DNA of 47,302 nt from assembly GCA_902364975.1 (NCBI GenBank), contig CABJFQ010000017.1, positions 1-47,302 of the forward strand, given 5' to 3'. Shown piece after piece: positions 1 through 13,385 of the stretch. The translations under genes were made by a program, and so were the position numbers. Numbering within the stretch: position 1 is the stretch's first letter; each line of letters opens with the position of its first letter. This DNA is from Coriobacteriaceae bacterium (GTDB lineage Bacteria; Actinomycetota; Coriobacteriia; Coriobacteriales; Coriobacteriaceae). The notes beneath the pieces were generated by a model that was given only the letters and a program-made list of their open reading frames with translations, did not search any database and was not told where the DNA came from.

Positions 1-5
1 AGAGC

Positions 6-31
6 AAACCACCCCTTTTAGGGGTGGTTTT
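6..31. terminator. Terminator hairpin of the upstream gene
   Basis: A perfect 10-bp stem (6-15 with 21-30) has a five-base loop and ends in a run of T. The A-rich left foot means it could act on both strands. It presumably ends a gene left of the window and insulates the rRNA operon. Confidence 0.75.
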
Positions 32-48
32 GATTATCTGAAGCGCGG

Positions 49-76
49 TTTACATTGCAAAAAGCGCGGGTAGATA
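49..76 (+). promoter_or_regulatory. Possible rRNA operon promoter
   Basis: TTTACA (49-54) is followed after 16 nt by TAGATA (71-76). The -35 is good and the -10 weak. Position, just after a terminator and about 430 bp ahead of the 16S gene, fits an rRNA promoter. This is inference from hexamers only. Confidence 0.35.
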
Positions 77-510
77 GACACTTACAGGTGACCGATCTCT
101 ATATATTTCTAAACCAAAGGGTCATCATCTGATATGTGCGGAAGATCCGCACCAGTCTTTCTATTACCTATAGAAAGCGATATGTTGTGTAGGACTTGTG
201 AAGAGTGGAATTGACGACCCACAGGGCTTCGCGGTCTGGCAATATATCTCCTTGCCGCGCGGCCCGGTCGGACCGGATCAGCCGCCAGGCGTGCACCTTG
301 AGAACCGGATACTGCGAGGATGGACACATTCAGTGTCGCATCCGGGCAGACATCGAACCATTTGAAATGGTCTAACTTGGATTTGTTTTTCGCAAGGCCG
401 CCGAGAGGCGGCCCCGAGAAATTCCTTTTCCTATACAGAACCATATGAATCGAACGGAACCGATCAGCGTAACAGTTGTGAGGACCGGACGGGCTCGAAG
501 CCCAGAATAT
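77..510 (+). other. rRNA operon leader
   Basis: This gene-free stretch holds a GNRA-capped hairpin, ggccgcc-GAGA-ggcggcc (396-413). It also holds a CTTGAGAACCGGATA element (297-311) that recurs in altered form in the 16S-23S spacer (2141-2155), as expected for antitermination or processing signals. The left arm of the 16S processing stem is at 483-496. No credible protein gene is seen. Confidence 0.7.
483..496 (+). other. 16S processing stem, left arm
   Basis: The 14 bases gaccggacgggctc are the exact reverse complement of 2071-2084, so they can pair across the 16S gene to form the precursor stem cut by RNase III-type enzymes. The pairing is seen in the sequence; the processing role is established for rRNA operons in general. 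Confidence 0.8.
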
Positions 511-5388
<4,878 letters not shown>

Positions 5389-5534
5389 AACCGCACCTCG
5401 CGGCCCGCGGGACAAGCGCTCAGAAGCGCGGTCCGGGCACGAGGATGCCCCCGAGTCACCTCCCCTATGCGCCATGCGGCCCCCAGGGCACGTGAGTAGA
5501 CACCCGGACACCGTAACGGTGGGCGCCGCCCACC

Positions 5535-5651
5535 GGTCAGCGGCCAGAGCATGGGGGGCACGCCCGGTCCCGTTCCGAACCCGGAAGCTAAGCCCCATCG
5601 CGCCGAGAGTACTGCGGGGCCAGCCCGTGGGAGGCCAGGGCGCCGCTGACC
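5535..5651 (+). rRNA. rrf: 5S ribosomal RNA
   Basis: The central block cccggtcccgttccgaaccc and gaagctaagcccca are diagnostic. The ends pair as gtcagcggc (5536-5544) with gccgctgac (5642-5650), giving a 117-nt RNA. The stem extends outwards (ccacc with ggtgg), probably as the precursor stem. Nothing else is seen between the 23S and 5S genes. Confidence 0.94.
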
Positions 5652-5687
5652 GGTGGACGGCACCGAGCCGTCTGATGACTTGAAGAA

Positions 5688-5717
5688 GGGGGAGGCCTCG
5701 CGGCCTCCCCCTTTTTT
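5688..5717 (+). terminator. rRNA operon terminator
   Basis: A perfect 10-bp stem (gggggaggcc 5688-5697, ggcctccccc 5702-5711) with a four-base loop and six T is a textbook intrinsic terminator for the rRNA operon. Confidence 0.95.
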
Positions 5718-5785
5718 GCGTTTTATAAAGAGCTGTAATACAAGAACTCGCCTTCTTTTAGCTTGTCTTACTGTTTGGCTGTATT

Positions 5786-5816
5786 TTGAGTCCTTCTTTT
5801 GTATTTGCGCGATAAT
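5786..5816 (+). promoter_or_regulatory. Possible coaE promoter
   Basis: TTGAGT (5786-5791), a 19-nt spacer and GATAAT (5811-5816) lie just after the rRNA terminator and about 30 nt ahead of the coaE start. The spacer is long, so this is tentative. Confidence 0.4.
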
Positions 5817-5844
5817 AACTCCCATTGGCGTTAGGGAGGACTTG

Positions 5845-6486
5845 ATGTTTACCGTTTTTGTCTTGGGCAATATTGCTTCGGGTAAGTCGACTGCCTGCCG
5901 CTATCTCGAATCTCATGGCGCCATGCTTATCGATCTGGACGAGCTTGCCAAATCGCTGTATGTGCCAGGCTCCGATATCGTCAATGCCCTCGCGGAAGAA
6001 TTTGGCTGGGATATTTTGGATGAGGAGGGCGGCATTCGCCGCAGCATCCTCGCTTCTCGAGCTTTCGCTTCTCCTGATTCGGTCGCACGGCTCAATGACC
6101 TTGTGCACCCCGTTCTCATTGAGCAGCTTTCGCTTAGGATTCTTGATCCGGTTTGCTGCACGGTTTCGTCCCCCCGTTATCCCTTTGCGGTTGTCGAGGT
6201 TTCTGCCCCGACTGGTTTTGAGGATGCTTTTGGCCTGGCTGATGAAATTCTGGTTATCAGCGCTCCTTTAGCAGTTCGTCGCGGGCGTGCTATTCATCGT
6301 GGTATGGAGCCCTCTGATTTTGATGCGCGTTCTGCATGCCAACCTGATGAGGCTTCGCTTTGCAATCTCGCTTCGACGGTAATCGATAATGCGGCGGGCG
6401 ATAACTCGCTCTTTGAACAACTGGACGCTTGGCTTGTGCGCCATGGCTTCGGGGATGTAGTGGATAAGGAGGAGGTCGATGCCTAG
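5845..6486 (+). CDS. coaE: Dephospho-CoA kinase
   Basis: Phosphorylates the 3'-hydroxyl of dephospho-CoA, the last step of coenzyme A synthesis, in the cytoplasm. The 213-residue length is normal. A P-loop (GNIASGKST, residues 8-16) sits at the N-terminus, followed by the IDLDELAKS segment (29-37) that stands for the family's DADxxAR motif. I chose ATG 5845 because agggagga lies just before it; a longer frame would run back into the 5S gene and terminator. The last codons overlap the next gene by 8 nt, so the two are probably translationally coupled. A coaE-uvrB neighbourhood is common in Actinobacteria. The ribose-binding region is less typical than the P-loop, but no competing family fits better. 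Confidence 0.88.
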   Translation: MFTVFVLGNIASGKSTACRYLESHGAMLIDLDELAKSLYVPGSDIVNALAEEFGWDILDEEGGIRRSILASRAFASPDSVARLNDLVHPVLIEQLSLRILDPVCCTVSSPRYPFAVVEVSAPTGFEDAFGLADEILVISAPLAVRRGRAIHRGMEPSDFDARSACQPDEASLCNLASTVIDNAAGDNSLFEQLDAWLVRHGFGDVVDKEEVDA

Positions 6487-7060
6487 GACACGTTTCTTTA
6501 CGTGGTATCGCGTGGCGCCACTTGCCGTTGTGTTCGTCTTTGGCCTTATTTCGCTCGTCTACTCGTATGCTCCTGCCGCTTTCTTTAAGCCTTTGTATCC
6601 GATTGACTACGAGGCGTACGTAAAGCAATCGAGCATTTCGCACAATCTTGATCCGTATCTGGTGTGTGCTGTCATAAAGTCGGAATCGAATTGGGATCCC
6701 GAGGCCGAGTCGAATCAAGGCGCTCGGGGATTAATGCAGCTGATGCCCGAGACTGCCCAGGATATGATTGCCAAAGGTCTTGTCGATGGTAGCGAGTATT
6801 CAGCCGACAACCTTAACGATCCCGCTACGAACATCGAGTTTGGCTGTGCGTATCTTTCGTATCTTCTAACGTATTTTAACGGGTCGACTGACAGTGCCAT
6901 TGCCGCCTATAACGCTGGCATGGGCAATGTCGACGGATGGGCGCAGCAGAGTACGTCGTTTCATAATGCAATCACCTTTCCCGAGACGCAGGCGTATCTG
7001 ATTCGTATCAATAATGCCTGGGTTCGCTACAAGACCCTCTATCCCGATCGGTTCGTATAG
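6479..7060 (+). CDS. Membrane-anchored lytic transglycosylase (SLT domain)
   Basis: Predicted to cleave the MurNAc-GlcNAc bond of peptidoglycan outside the membrane. The 193-residue protein has one N-terminal membrane helix or uncleaved signal (about 11-33) and a compact SLT/goose-lysozyme-like domain. The catalytic glutamate is probably E69 in IKSESNW, followed by GARGLMQLMP (81-90) and AAYNAGMGNV, all hallmarks of Slt family 1. It starts inside the coaE stop region. Its job next to coaE and uvrB is unclear; similar small SLT proteins are often linked to cell-wall remodelling. Codons here are AT-richer than in the glycolytic genes, consistent with modest expression. Confidence 0.85.
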   Translation: MPRTRFFTWYRVAPLAVVFVFGLISLVYSYAPAAFFKPLYPIDYEAYVKQSSISHNLDPYLVCAVIKSESNWDPEAESNQGARGLMQLMPETAQDMIAKGLVDGSEYSADNLNDPATNIEFGCAYLSYLLTYFNGSTDSAIAAYNAGMGNVDGWAQQSTSFHNAITFPETQAYLIRINNAWVRYKTLYPDRFV

Positions 7061-7111
7061 GACTATGCCTGCCGCCTGCGTATACTGCAGAGATATGAGT
7101 TAGGAGTATCC

Positions 7112-9352
7112 ATGGCGGAATTTGAAGTAGAACGCGTTGGCGGTGAACTTAAGCGCTTTGGCGTTGAAGGCTCTGACGTGCCGTTTAAGGTCGTGTCTCC
7201 CTATGACCCTGCAGGCTCTCAGCCTAAAGCCATTGAGTCGCTTGTGCAGGGTGTGAGGGACGGAGACCGCTATCAGGTTTTGCTGGGCGTGACTGGTTCG
7301 GGCAAGACCTTCACGATGGCAAAGACTATTGAGGCCCTGGGAAAGCCGACGCTGGTCATGGCTCCGAATAAAACGCTTGCCGCTCAGCTTGCGAGCGAGC
7401 TCAAAGAGTTCTTTCCCAATAACGCTGTGGTCTACTTCGTCTCGTACTACGACTACTATCAGCCCGAGGCGTATGTGCCGCAAAGCGATACATATATCGA
7501 GAAAGACTCATCGATTAACGAAGAGGTCGAGATGCTGCGCCATCAGGCGACCGCATCGCTGCTCTCTCGACGAGATGTGATCGTCGTCGCATCGGTCTCG
7601 TGTATCTATGGCATTGGCTCTCCTGAGGACTATGCGGGCCTAGCCCCGAACGTCGACAAGAAGGTGCCGCTCGAGCGCGATGACTTTATCCATGCACTTA
7701 TCGACATTCAATATGATCGCAATGACTATGACCTGGCACGCGGCACGTTCCGCGTGCGCGGCGATGTTGTCGACGTGTATCCGCCTTATGCCGAGCATCC
7801 GTTGCGGTTTGAGTTCTTTGGCGACGAGGTCGAGCTGATTGCCGAGATCGATGAGGTCACCGGTGAGATGCTGCGTGAGTACGAGGCCATCCCCGTATGG
7901 CCGGCATCGCACTACGTGACCGAGAAGCCGAAGGTCAAGGCGGCTCTGAAATCGATCGGCGAAGAGTGCGAGAAGCGCGTGGCGGAGCTCAAGGCGACCG
8001 ACAAGTTGCTCGAGGCGCAGCGTCTGCAGCAGCGTACCGATTATGATCTTGAGATGCTCGAGACGATGGGCTTTTGCAACGGCATCGAGAACTACTCGCG
8101 TCATCTGGACGGGCGTAAGCCGGGTGAGCCGCCGTTTACCCTGATCGATTACTTTCCTAAGGACATGCTCTGCATCATCGATGAGAGCCATGTGACGGTG
8201 CCGCAGATTCGCGGTATGCACGAAGGTGACCGCTCGCGTAAGGTAACGCTGGTGGAACACGGTTTTCGCCTGCCCTCGGCACTCGATAATCGCCCGCTTC
8301 GTTTCGATGAGTTTGAGGCAAGGATACCCCAGTTTATCTATGTTTCGGCCACACCGGGCGACTACGAGCTGCGGGTGAGCCAAAACGACGTGGAGCAGAT
8401 TATTCGTCCGACCGGTCTGCTCGACCCCAAGATCGATGTGCGTCCGGTTCGTGGGCAGATTGACGATCTTGAGGACGAGATTCGCGAGCGCGTTGCCCGC
8501 AAGGAGCGCGTGCTGGTGACCACGCTCACCAAGCGCATGGCCGAGGACCTGACCGACCATCTGCTTGATGCCGGCATTAAGGTCAATTACATGCACTCCG
8601 ATACAGCGACGATGGACCGTGTCGAGATCCTGCGAACGCTGCGCGAGGGAAAGATTGATGTTCTCGTTGGCATCAACCTGCTTCGCGAGGGCTTGGATCT
8701 CCCCGAGGTCTCACTGGCGGCAATTCTCGATGCCGATAAGGAAGGCTTCTTGCGCAACCGCCGTTCGCTGATTCAGACGATTGGCCGCGCGGCCCGTAAC
8801 GCCGATGGCGAAGTCATCATGTATGCAGACGTTGTGACCGATTCGATGAAAGAGGCCATCGAGGAGACGCAGCGCCGTCGCGAGATTCAGATGGCATATA
8901 ACGAAGAACATGGCATTGTGCCCAAGACGGTGCGCAAGGCCATCAACGACATCTCAAGTTTTATTGCCGAGGCCGAAAAAACCGTGGGTTCCAAGGGACG
9001 CTCGAAGGGCGACTCTCTTGGCCATGGCGCATTCTATACGCCCGATGAGTTGGGCGAGGGTGGCGTGCCGGAAACAGTGGCGCCCGAGCAGACACTTGCG
9101 GAGCAGTTGGAAGAACTGCCGCATGACGAGCTCGTGCGGATCGTCGAAACCATGGAAGAGGATATGCGTAACGCTTCTGCCGCCATGGACTTTGAGGAGG
9201 CGGCGCGCCTGCGCGATGCCGTCGTTCAGATTCGGGCGATGCTCGAGGGTGCGTCTGAGGACGAGACGATCGAGCGCTTACGTTCGCAGGCCCGCAAGGG
9301 TTCCACGTTCGCATCGGGCAGAAAACGCCAGGGTGCACGGTTTAAGAAATAG
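7112..9352 (+). CDS. uvrB: UvrABC system protein B
   Basis: DNA-damage verification helicase of nucleotide excision repair; loaded by UvrA and then bound by UvrC for incision. Walker A is GVTGSGKT (59-66), and the tyrosine-rich beta-hairpin that clamps DNA ([12 protein letters not shown]) follows at about 112-124. The helicase core runs through [12 protein letters not shown] and QTIGRAARN, and the C-terminal UVR motif (about 665-705, [12 protein letters not shown]) binds UvrC. At 746 residues it is longer than most UvrB proteins; the extra length lies in the linker before the UVR motif and a basic tail ending [13 protein letters not shown] 7112 is preceded by taggag. A TATACT at 7081-7086 may be its -10 box. 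Confidence 0.97.
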   Translation: MAEFEVERVGGELKRFGVEGSDVPFKVVSPYDPAGSQPKAIESLVQGVRDGDRYQVLLGVTGSGKTFTMAKTIEALGKPTLVMAPNKTLAAQLASELKEFFPNNAVVYFVSYYDYYQPEAYVPQSDTYIEKDSSINEEVEMLRHQATASLLSRRDVIVVASVSCIYGIGSPEDYAGLAPNVDKKVPLERDDFIHALIDIQYDRNDYDLARGTFRVRGDVVDVYPPYAEHPLRFEFFGDEVELIAEIDEVTGEMLREYEAIPVWPASHYVTEKPKVKAALKSIGEECEKRVAELKATDKLLEAQRLQQRTDYDLEMLETMGFCNGIENYSRHLDGRKPGEPPFTLIDYFPKDMLCIIDESHVTVPQIRGMHEGDRSRKVTLVEHGFRLPSALDNRPLRFDEFEARIPQFIYVSATPGDYELRVSQNDVEQIIRPTGLLDPKIDVRPVRGQIDDLEDEIRERVARKERVLVTTLTKRMAEDLTDHLLDAGIKVNYMHSDTATMDRVEILRTLREGKIDVLVGINLLREGLDLPEVSLAAILDADKEGFLRNRRSLIQTIGRAARNADGEVIMYADVVTDSMKEAIEETQRRREIQMAYNEEHGIVPKTVRKAINDISSFIAEAEKTVGSKGRSKGDSLGHGAFYTPDELGEGGVPETVAPEQTLAEQLEELPHDELVRIVETMEEDMRNASAAMDFEEAARLRDAVVQIRAMLEGASEDETIERLRSQARKGSTFASGRKRQGARFKK

Positions 9353-9355
9353 TGA

Positions 9356-9397
9356 ACAGGCCCCGAGTTCCCTGTGGAGCTTGGGGCCTGTGTCTTT
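9356..9397. terminator. Bidirectional terminator, uvrB / FAD protein
   Basis: A perfect 9-bp stem (acaggcccc 9356-9364, ggggcctgt 9383-9391) with an 18-nt loop lies in the 65-bp gap between convergent genes and is followed by tctttt. It probably serves both directions. Confidence 0.75.
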
Positions 9398-9417
9398 TGC
9401 GCGCTGGAATTCGTGCG

Positions 9418-11058
9418 TTAGAGGTCTGCGATCAGGGCTTCGGCACAACGGATGCCGTCGGTGGCCGCGCTCATGATGCCGCCGGCATATCCAGCTCCCT
9501 CACCACAAGGGTAGAGGCCCGGGGTCGACACGGCATGGCACGTTCGGTCTCGGGTGACAGTGACCGGTGAGCTCGAACGAGTCTCCACGCCGGTAAGAAC
9601 GGCATCGGGGCAGTCGTAGCCGCGTAGCTTTTTTCCGAGTAGGGGAAGTCCCAGGCGGAGCGACTCGATGATATGCTGCGGCAGGGCTTCGTCAATTGCC
9701 GTCCAGGTCACACCGAGCGGATAGGTGGGCTTTACCTTTCCGGGCGCCTTACTGGCGCGTCCTGCGAGGAAATCTCCGACGAGCTGTGCTGGTGCGTTCC
9801 AGTTGGAACCGCCCAGGCGATAGGCGGCCGCCTCGCAGGCACGCTGGAGCTCGATGCCGGCGAGCGGGTCATTGTTGGGAAGGTCCTCAGGCGTGACGTT
9901 AACGAGCAGGGCGGCATTTGCGTTGCGTCCGTCGCGGGCATTGAGACTGGCCCCGTTGACGCACAGATGGCCCTGCTCGGAAGAGGCGGCGACAACCTGC
10001 CCGCCGGGGCACATGCAAAACGAGAACACGCTGCGGCCGTTGGGAAGATGGGCAACAAGTTTGTAGGGGGCCGCCCCGAGCGCTGGATGTCCCGCCGAGG
10101 CTCCATATTGGGCTCGGTCGATGTCGCGTTGCGGATGCTCGATGCGAACGCCCATGGCAAAGGTCTTTTGTGCGAGGGCCACGTTGTGGTCCTTAAGGAG
10201 CTCAAAAATATCGCGAGCAGAATGCCCGCAGGCGAGGATGAGGTGCTTTGTCTCGATTGACTCGTAAGCGGCGTCTTGGGACGATTGGACATCAATGCCG
10301 GTGATGGCGCCAGACGCGTCGATGCGAATGTCGACGAGCTTCGTTCGATAACGGACGGCACCTCCGAGCTGCTCGATGCGCTGGGATATAGCGGTGACAA
10401 CCTTGGGAAGGATGTCGGAGCCAATGTGCGGCTTGGCATCCCACAGAATATCGCGGGGCGCACCCGCCTCGACGAAGGTTTCGAGGATAAGACGATGGGC
10501 GGGATTTTTTGTTCCCGTATTGAGCTTGCCGTCCGAGAAGGTCCCCGCGCCGCCCAGACCAAACTGGATATTGCTCTCGGGGTCGAGGATGCGCTCCTTT
10601 AGAAAGAGGTCGATCGCCCGCGAGCGGCGAAATGCCGGGTCGCCGCGCTCGATGAGCAAGGGCTTAAGACCTGCTTCGGCGAGCGTAAGCGCAGCGAAAA
10701 GGCCGGCGCATCCGGCGCCGACAACGACAGGGCGTTCTTGAGGTGCGTCGGAGGCGGGGGAGGGGAATGAAGGCTCATAGTCTTCTATCGCGCGTACGCG
10801 CGAGCGGTCACGCTCGGCAACGCTGTCGATCGCTTCTCGCTCGAGGTGGGGACTAGTCAGCTCAACACGAAAGCTCAGGATAAAATGGACGTCTCGTTTT
10901 TTGCGAGCGTCGATTGACTTGCGGTGGAGCTCGATGGACTTGATCTCGGAGTCTTTGCAACGCAGGACGCGTTTGACGACTCGCTTGCCAACGATGAGGC
11001 AGGCTTTTTCGTCGCCGGCCTCATCGAGCGACGCGTGGACTTGGGTGATTTCGATCAT
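9418..11058 (-). CDS. FAD-dependent dehydrogenase-like protein (COG2509 type)
   Basis: A 546-residue flavoprotein of unknown substrate. After an N-terminal domain (about 1-105, VGKRVVKRVLRCKDSEIKSIEL) comes a Rossmann FAD-binding motif, VVVGAGCAGLFAALTLAEAG. Family-typical blocks follow: NIQFGLGGAGTFSDGKLNT, FCMCPGGQVVAASSE and a C-terminal YPCGEGAGYAGGIMSAATDGIRCAEAL that contacts the flavin. I chose ATG 11058 because AAGGAGA precedes it; an upstream in-frame extension has no such site. It lies 79 nt after the other FAD enzyme on the same strand, so the two may be co-transcribed. The family is common in anaerobes but its reaction is, to my knowledge, not established. Confidence 0.85.
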   Translation of the reverse strand: MIEITQVHASLDEAGDEKACLIVGKRVVKRVLRCKDSEIKSIELHRKSIDARKKRDVHFILSFRVELTSPHLEREAIDSVAERDRSRVRAIEDYEPSFPSPASDAPQERPVVVGAGCAGLFAALTLAEAGLKPLLIERGDPAFRRSRAIDLFLKERILDPESNIQFGLGGAGTFSDGKLNTGTKNPAHRLILETFVEAGAPRDILWDAKPHIGSDILPKVVTAISQRIEQLGGAVRYRTKLVDIRIDASGAITGIDVQSSQDAAYESIETKHLILACGHSARDIFELLKDHNVALAQKTFAMGVRIEHPQRDIDRAQYGASAGHPALGAAPYKLVAHLPNGRSVFSFCMCPGGQVVAASSEQGHLCVNGASLNARDGRNANAALLVNVTPEDLPNNDPLAGIELQRACEAAAYRLGGSNWNAPAQLVGDFLAGRASKAPGKVKPTYPLGVTWTAIDEALPQHIIESLRLGLPLLGKKLRGYDCPDAVLTGVETRSSSPVTVTRDRTCHAVSTPGLYPCGEGAGYAGGIMSAATDGIRCAEALIADL

Positions 11059-11137
11059 CGAGGTCTCCTTAGATGCAAAAAAGAGGCCGCTCGGTGTCCC
11101 AGACGGCCCGAATGCGTTTTGATTATAGACTGCGCGG

Positions 11138-12409
11138 CTATAGGCTGCTTGCAGCGCGAATACCCGAGATCCAAGCCCACGCAAGGTTGAAACCGCCGCA
11201 ATCGGCATCGATGTCGAGCGCCTCGCCACAGATGTAAAGTGGGGCGCCTGCCGCGTTGCTCACGCAGAGGTTGGGAGCTGAGACACTCTCGATGGGCACG
11301 CCGCCGCGCGTGACCTGGGCCGAACGCTCCTCTGTCGTTCCCTCGACGAGCAGCTTAAAATGCTTGAGGATTGAGACCAGATGGATGGCGTCGTACGACC
11401 CGGGGTGGCACTGTTCGAATGCGGTGCAGACAACGTGAGAGAACTGCGGGGCGAGCATGCCGTCGAGCCAGCGGGGATCGCGGGGTGAAAAGCCGCCGAG
11501 CAACTCAACGCGCCGGTTGAGCATATCGAGCAACTCGTCTTTGGAGAGGTCGGGGAAAACGTCGAGCAGAATCGTGTCGCCGCACTGGACGCGACGGGAG
11601 AGGTTAAAGGCGGCAACGCCCGAGATGCCAAAGGTTCGGAAGAGCACTTCGCCGTCTTCGCGCCAGAGCCCCTCGTGATTGCGGGTGAGCGTCAAACGGG
11701 CGCGGACGCGCAGGCCATCCAGTGTCTTGAGCGCAGTCCGGTCGCCGAAGACCGATGCCGACACAGGGCAGAGGACGGGGTGCTGCGGGGTGAGGGAAAG
11801 ATCGAACGTCTTTGCGATGTCGGCAGGGTTGCCGCCCGTAGCGATAATTACGGCCTTTGCCTGCAGTGTCTCGTTCTTGCGAGGGGTGTCGGCGAGCGCC
11901 TTCCGAAGCGAGCGGAGTTCCGATTTTCGGTCATCGTGCTTTTTTGCCTTGAGTGCTCGCGCGGGACGGTCTATTTGGAGTGCCCAGCCCTCGGGAGCTT
12001 TGAATGCCGAGGCAACGTTTGCTCCGCAGATCAAGGTGATACCCAGGCGATTGCAAGCGTTGAGAAGCGCATCGCGCACCGATTCGGCACGAAGGGAGCG
12101 CGGATACAGCCGGCCCTCCTCGGAGGTCGTCATGATGCCCAGCGAGGAGAAGAAACCCATAAGCTCTTGTTCGGGCTGGAGGCCCATGACGGATTCGACG
12201 AATGCGGGGTGGTTATACCGCTGAGGATCAATCGATTCGTTGGAGAGGTTGCAGCGGCCGTTACCGGTCGCAAGGAGCTTGAGGCCGCAGGCGACATCGC
12301 GCTCAACGATGCAGACGCTTTTGCCAGCGCGTGCGGCCGTAATGGCGGCGGCGAGGCCTGAAGCCCCGCCGCCGATTACCAAGACGTCATAGATGGCGCT
12401 CGCGTTCAC
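11138..12409 (-). CDS. NAD(P)/FAD-dependent oxidoreductase, HI0933/YhiN/BaiN family
   Basis: A 423-residue flavoprotein. It opens with DVLVIGGGASGLAAAITAARAG (dinucleotide-binding fold) and carries the family signature LLATGNGRCNLSN (residues about 46-58), AVIIATGG in the middle and CGEALDIDADCGGFNLAWAWISG near the C-terminus. The start is GTG, directly abutting the TAA of the mrp-like gene, so coupled translation is likely. Some family members reduce bile-acid intermediates (BaiN), but most have no proven substrate. No other bile-acid gene is nearby, so I leave the function open. Confidence 0.85.
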   Translation of the reverse strand: MNASAIYDVLVIGGGASGLAAAITAARAGKSVCIVERDVACGLKLLATGNGRCNLSNESIDPQRYNHPAFVESVMGLQPEQELMGFFSSLGIMTTSEEGRLYPRSLRAESVRDALLNACNRLGITLICGANVASAFKAPEGWALQIDRPARALKAKKHDDRKSELRSLRKALADTPRKNETLQAKAVIIATGGNPADIAKTFDLSLTPQHPVLCPVSASVFGDRTALKTLDGLRVRARLTLTRNHEGLWREDGEVLFRTFGISGVAAFNLSRRVQCGDTILLDVFPDLSKDELLDMLNRRVELLGGFSPRDPRWLDGMLAPQFSHVVCTAFEQCHPGSYDAIHLVSILKHFKLLVEGTTEERSAQVTRGGVPIESVSAPNLCVSNAAGAPLYICGEALDIDADCGGFNLAWAWISGIRAASSL

Positions 12410-13240
12410 TTAGGCCTCGTCGGTCTCGTGCGGGGTAATAGCCTCGACGGCAGAGACTGCCTTGGGCAACATGCCATCGGGCAGCGCGGTCTCGACCTCG
12501 CCCTTATCGCAGGCCTCGGCGAGTACCGGATTAATGGGAAGCTGGCCCAAGATGTCGAGGTTATAGCGCTCTGCGACCTCGGGGAGCTTGCTCTTGCCAA
12601 AGACCTCGATCTTCTTGCCGCAGTCGGGGCACTCAATATAGCTCATGTTCTCGACAATGCCCAGAATGGGGACGTTCATCTTCTCGGCCATGTTGACCGC
12701 CTTGGCGACGATCATCGAGACCAGATCCTGCGGGCTCGTGACGATGACGATGCCGTCGACGGGCAGCGACTGGAAGACGGTGAGCGCGACGTCGCCTGTT
12801 CCCGGAGGCATGTCGACCAGCAGGTAGTCGATGGGGCCCCACGAGGTCTCGCTCCAGAACTGCCTAATGGCGCCTGCGATGACCGGACCGCGCCAAAGGA
12901 CGGGGTCGGTCTCGTTTTGGAGCAGCAGGTTGGAGCTCATGACCTTGACGCCGTGCTCGGAGATTTCGGGCAGCATAAGGTTGCCAAGGGCATGGACGTG
13001 GCGTCCGCTCATACCGAACATCTTGGGGATAGAGGGACCGGTGATGTCGGCATCGAGGACGCCGACCTTGTGGCCGTGACGGGCAAGCTCGGTGGCGATG
13101 GCGCCGGTGACAAACGACTTGCCGACACCGCCCTTGCCGGAAAGCACGGCGATGACGCGCTTGACCTCGGACAGCGTGTTCTCCTCAAATTGCGATGGCG
13201 ACGTTTGTCCGCCGGCGGCCTGTGCGTGTTTGCAACCCAT
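12410..13240 (-). CDS. mrp: Mrp/NBP35-type Fe-S cluster carrier ATPase
   Basis: P-loop ATPase that holds and delivers Fe-S clusters to target enzymes in the cytoplasm. The deviant Walker A is GKGGVGKS (35-42). The family's VDMPPGTGD block and a CPDC pair (around residue 205), which binds the cluster at the dimer interface, are present. Length is 276 residues from ATG 13240, which has AAGGAG before it. The short N-terminal tail carries one Cys (C3) and lacks the DUF59 domain found in some relatives. It is followed without gap by two FAD enzymes; a maturation role for a partner is possible but unproven. Confidence 0.9.
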   Translation of the reverse strand: MGCKHAQAAGGQTSPSQFEENTLSEVKRVIAVLSGKGGVGKSFVTGAIATELARHGHKVGVLDADITGPSIPKMFGMSGRHVHALGNLMLPEISEHGVKVMSSNLLLQNETDPVLWRGPVIAGAIRQFWSETSWGPIDYLLVDMPPGTGDVALTVFQSLPVDGIVIVTSPQDLVSMIVAKAVNMAEKMNVPILGIVENMSYIECPDCGKKIEVFGKSKLPEVAERYNLDILGQLPINPVLAEACDKGEVETALPDGMLPKAVSAVEAITPHETDEA

Positions 13241-13295
13241 GTATGACTCCTTTGTATATGCTGGGGCCGGGGCCCCGCGATGTGACACGAGCGTC

Positions 13296-13325
13296 ATTGT
13301 ACCCTCGTTTGCGAGCGGGAGTCAT
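13296..13325 (-). promoter_or_regulatory. Probable mrp promoter
   Basis: On the minus strand, ATGACT (13325-13320), an 18-nt spacer and TACAAT (13301-13296) lie about 55 nt ahead of the mrp start. The leader then contains a GC palindrome (ggggccggggcccc, 13263-13276). Judged from hexamers only. Confidence 0.45.
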
Positions 13326-13385
13326 TTGCGATGCATTTGGGCCGAGCGCGCTTGCAATATGATGGGCCCAAGCGAATGGGCGGGC

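Noticed and set aside
5653..5844. Upstream extension of coaE
   Set aside because: It would begin at the end of the 5S gene and read through the rRNA terminator; ATG 5845 has a proper ribosome site and matches the usual protein start.
7040..7070. SOS box before uvrB around gatcggttcg
   Set aside because: Only a GTTCG half-site is present; the left half does not resemble CGAAC and it lies at the end of the preceding gene.
11138..12409. Bile-acid reductase BaiN
   Set aside because: The protein belongs to the broad family that includes BaiN, but no other bai gene or hydroxysteroid dehydrogenase is near, so the specific function is unsupported.
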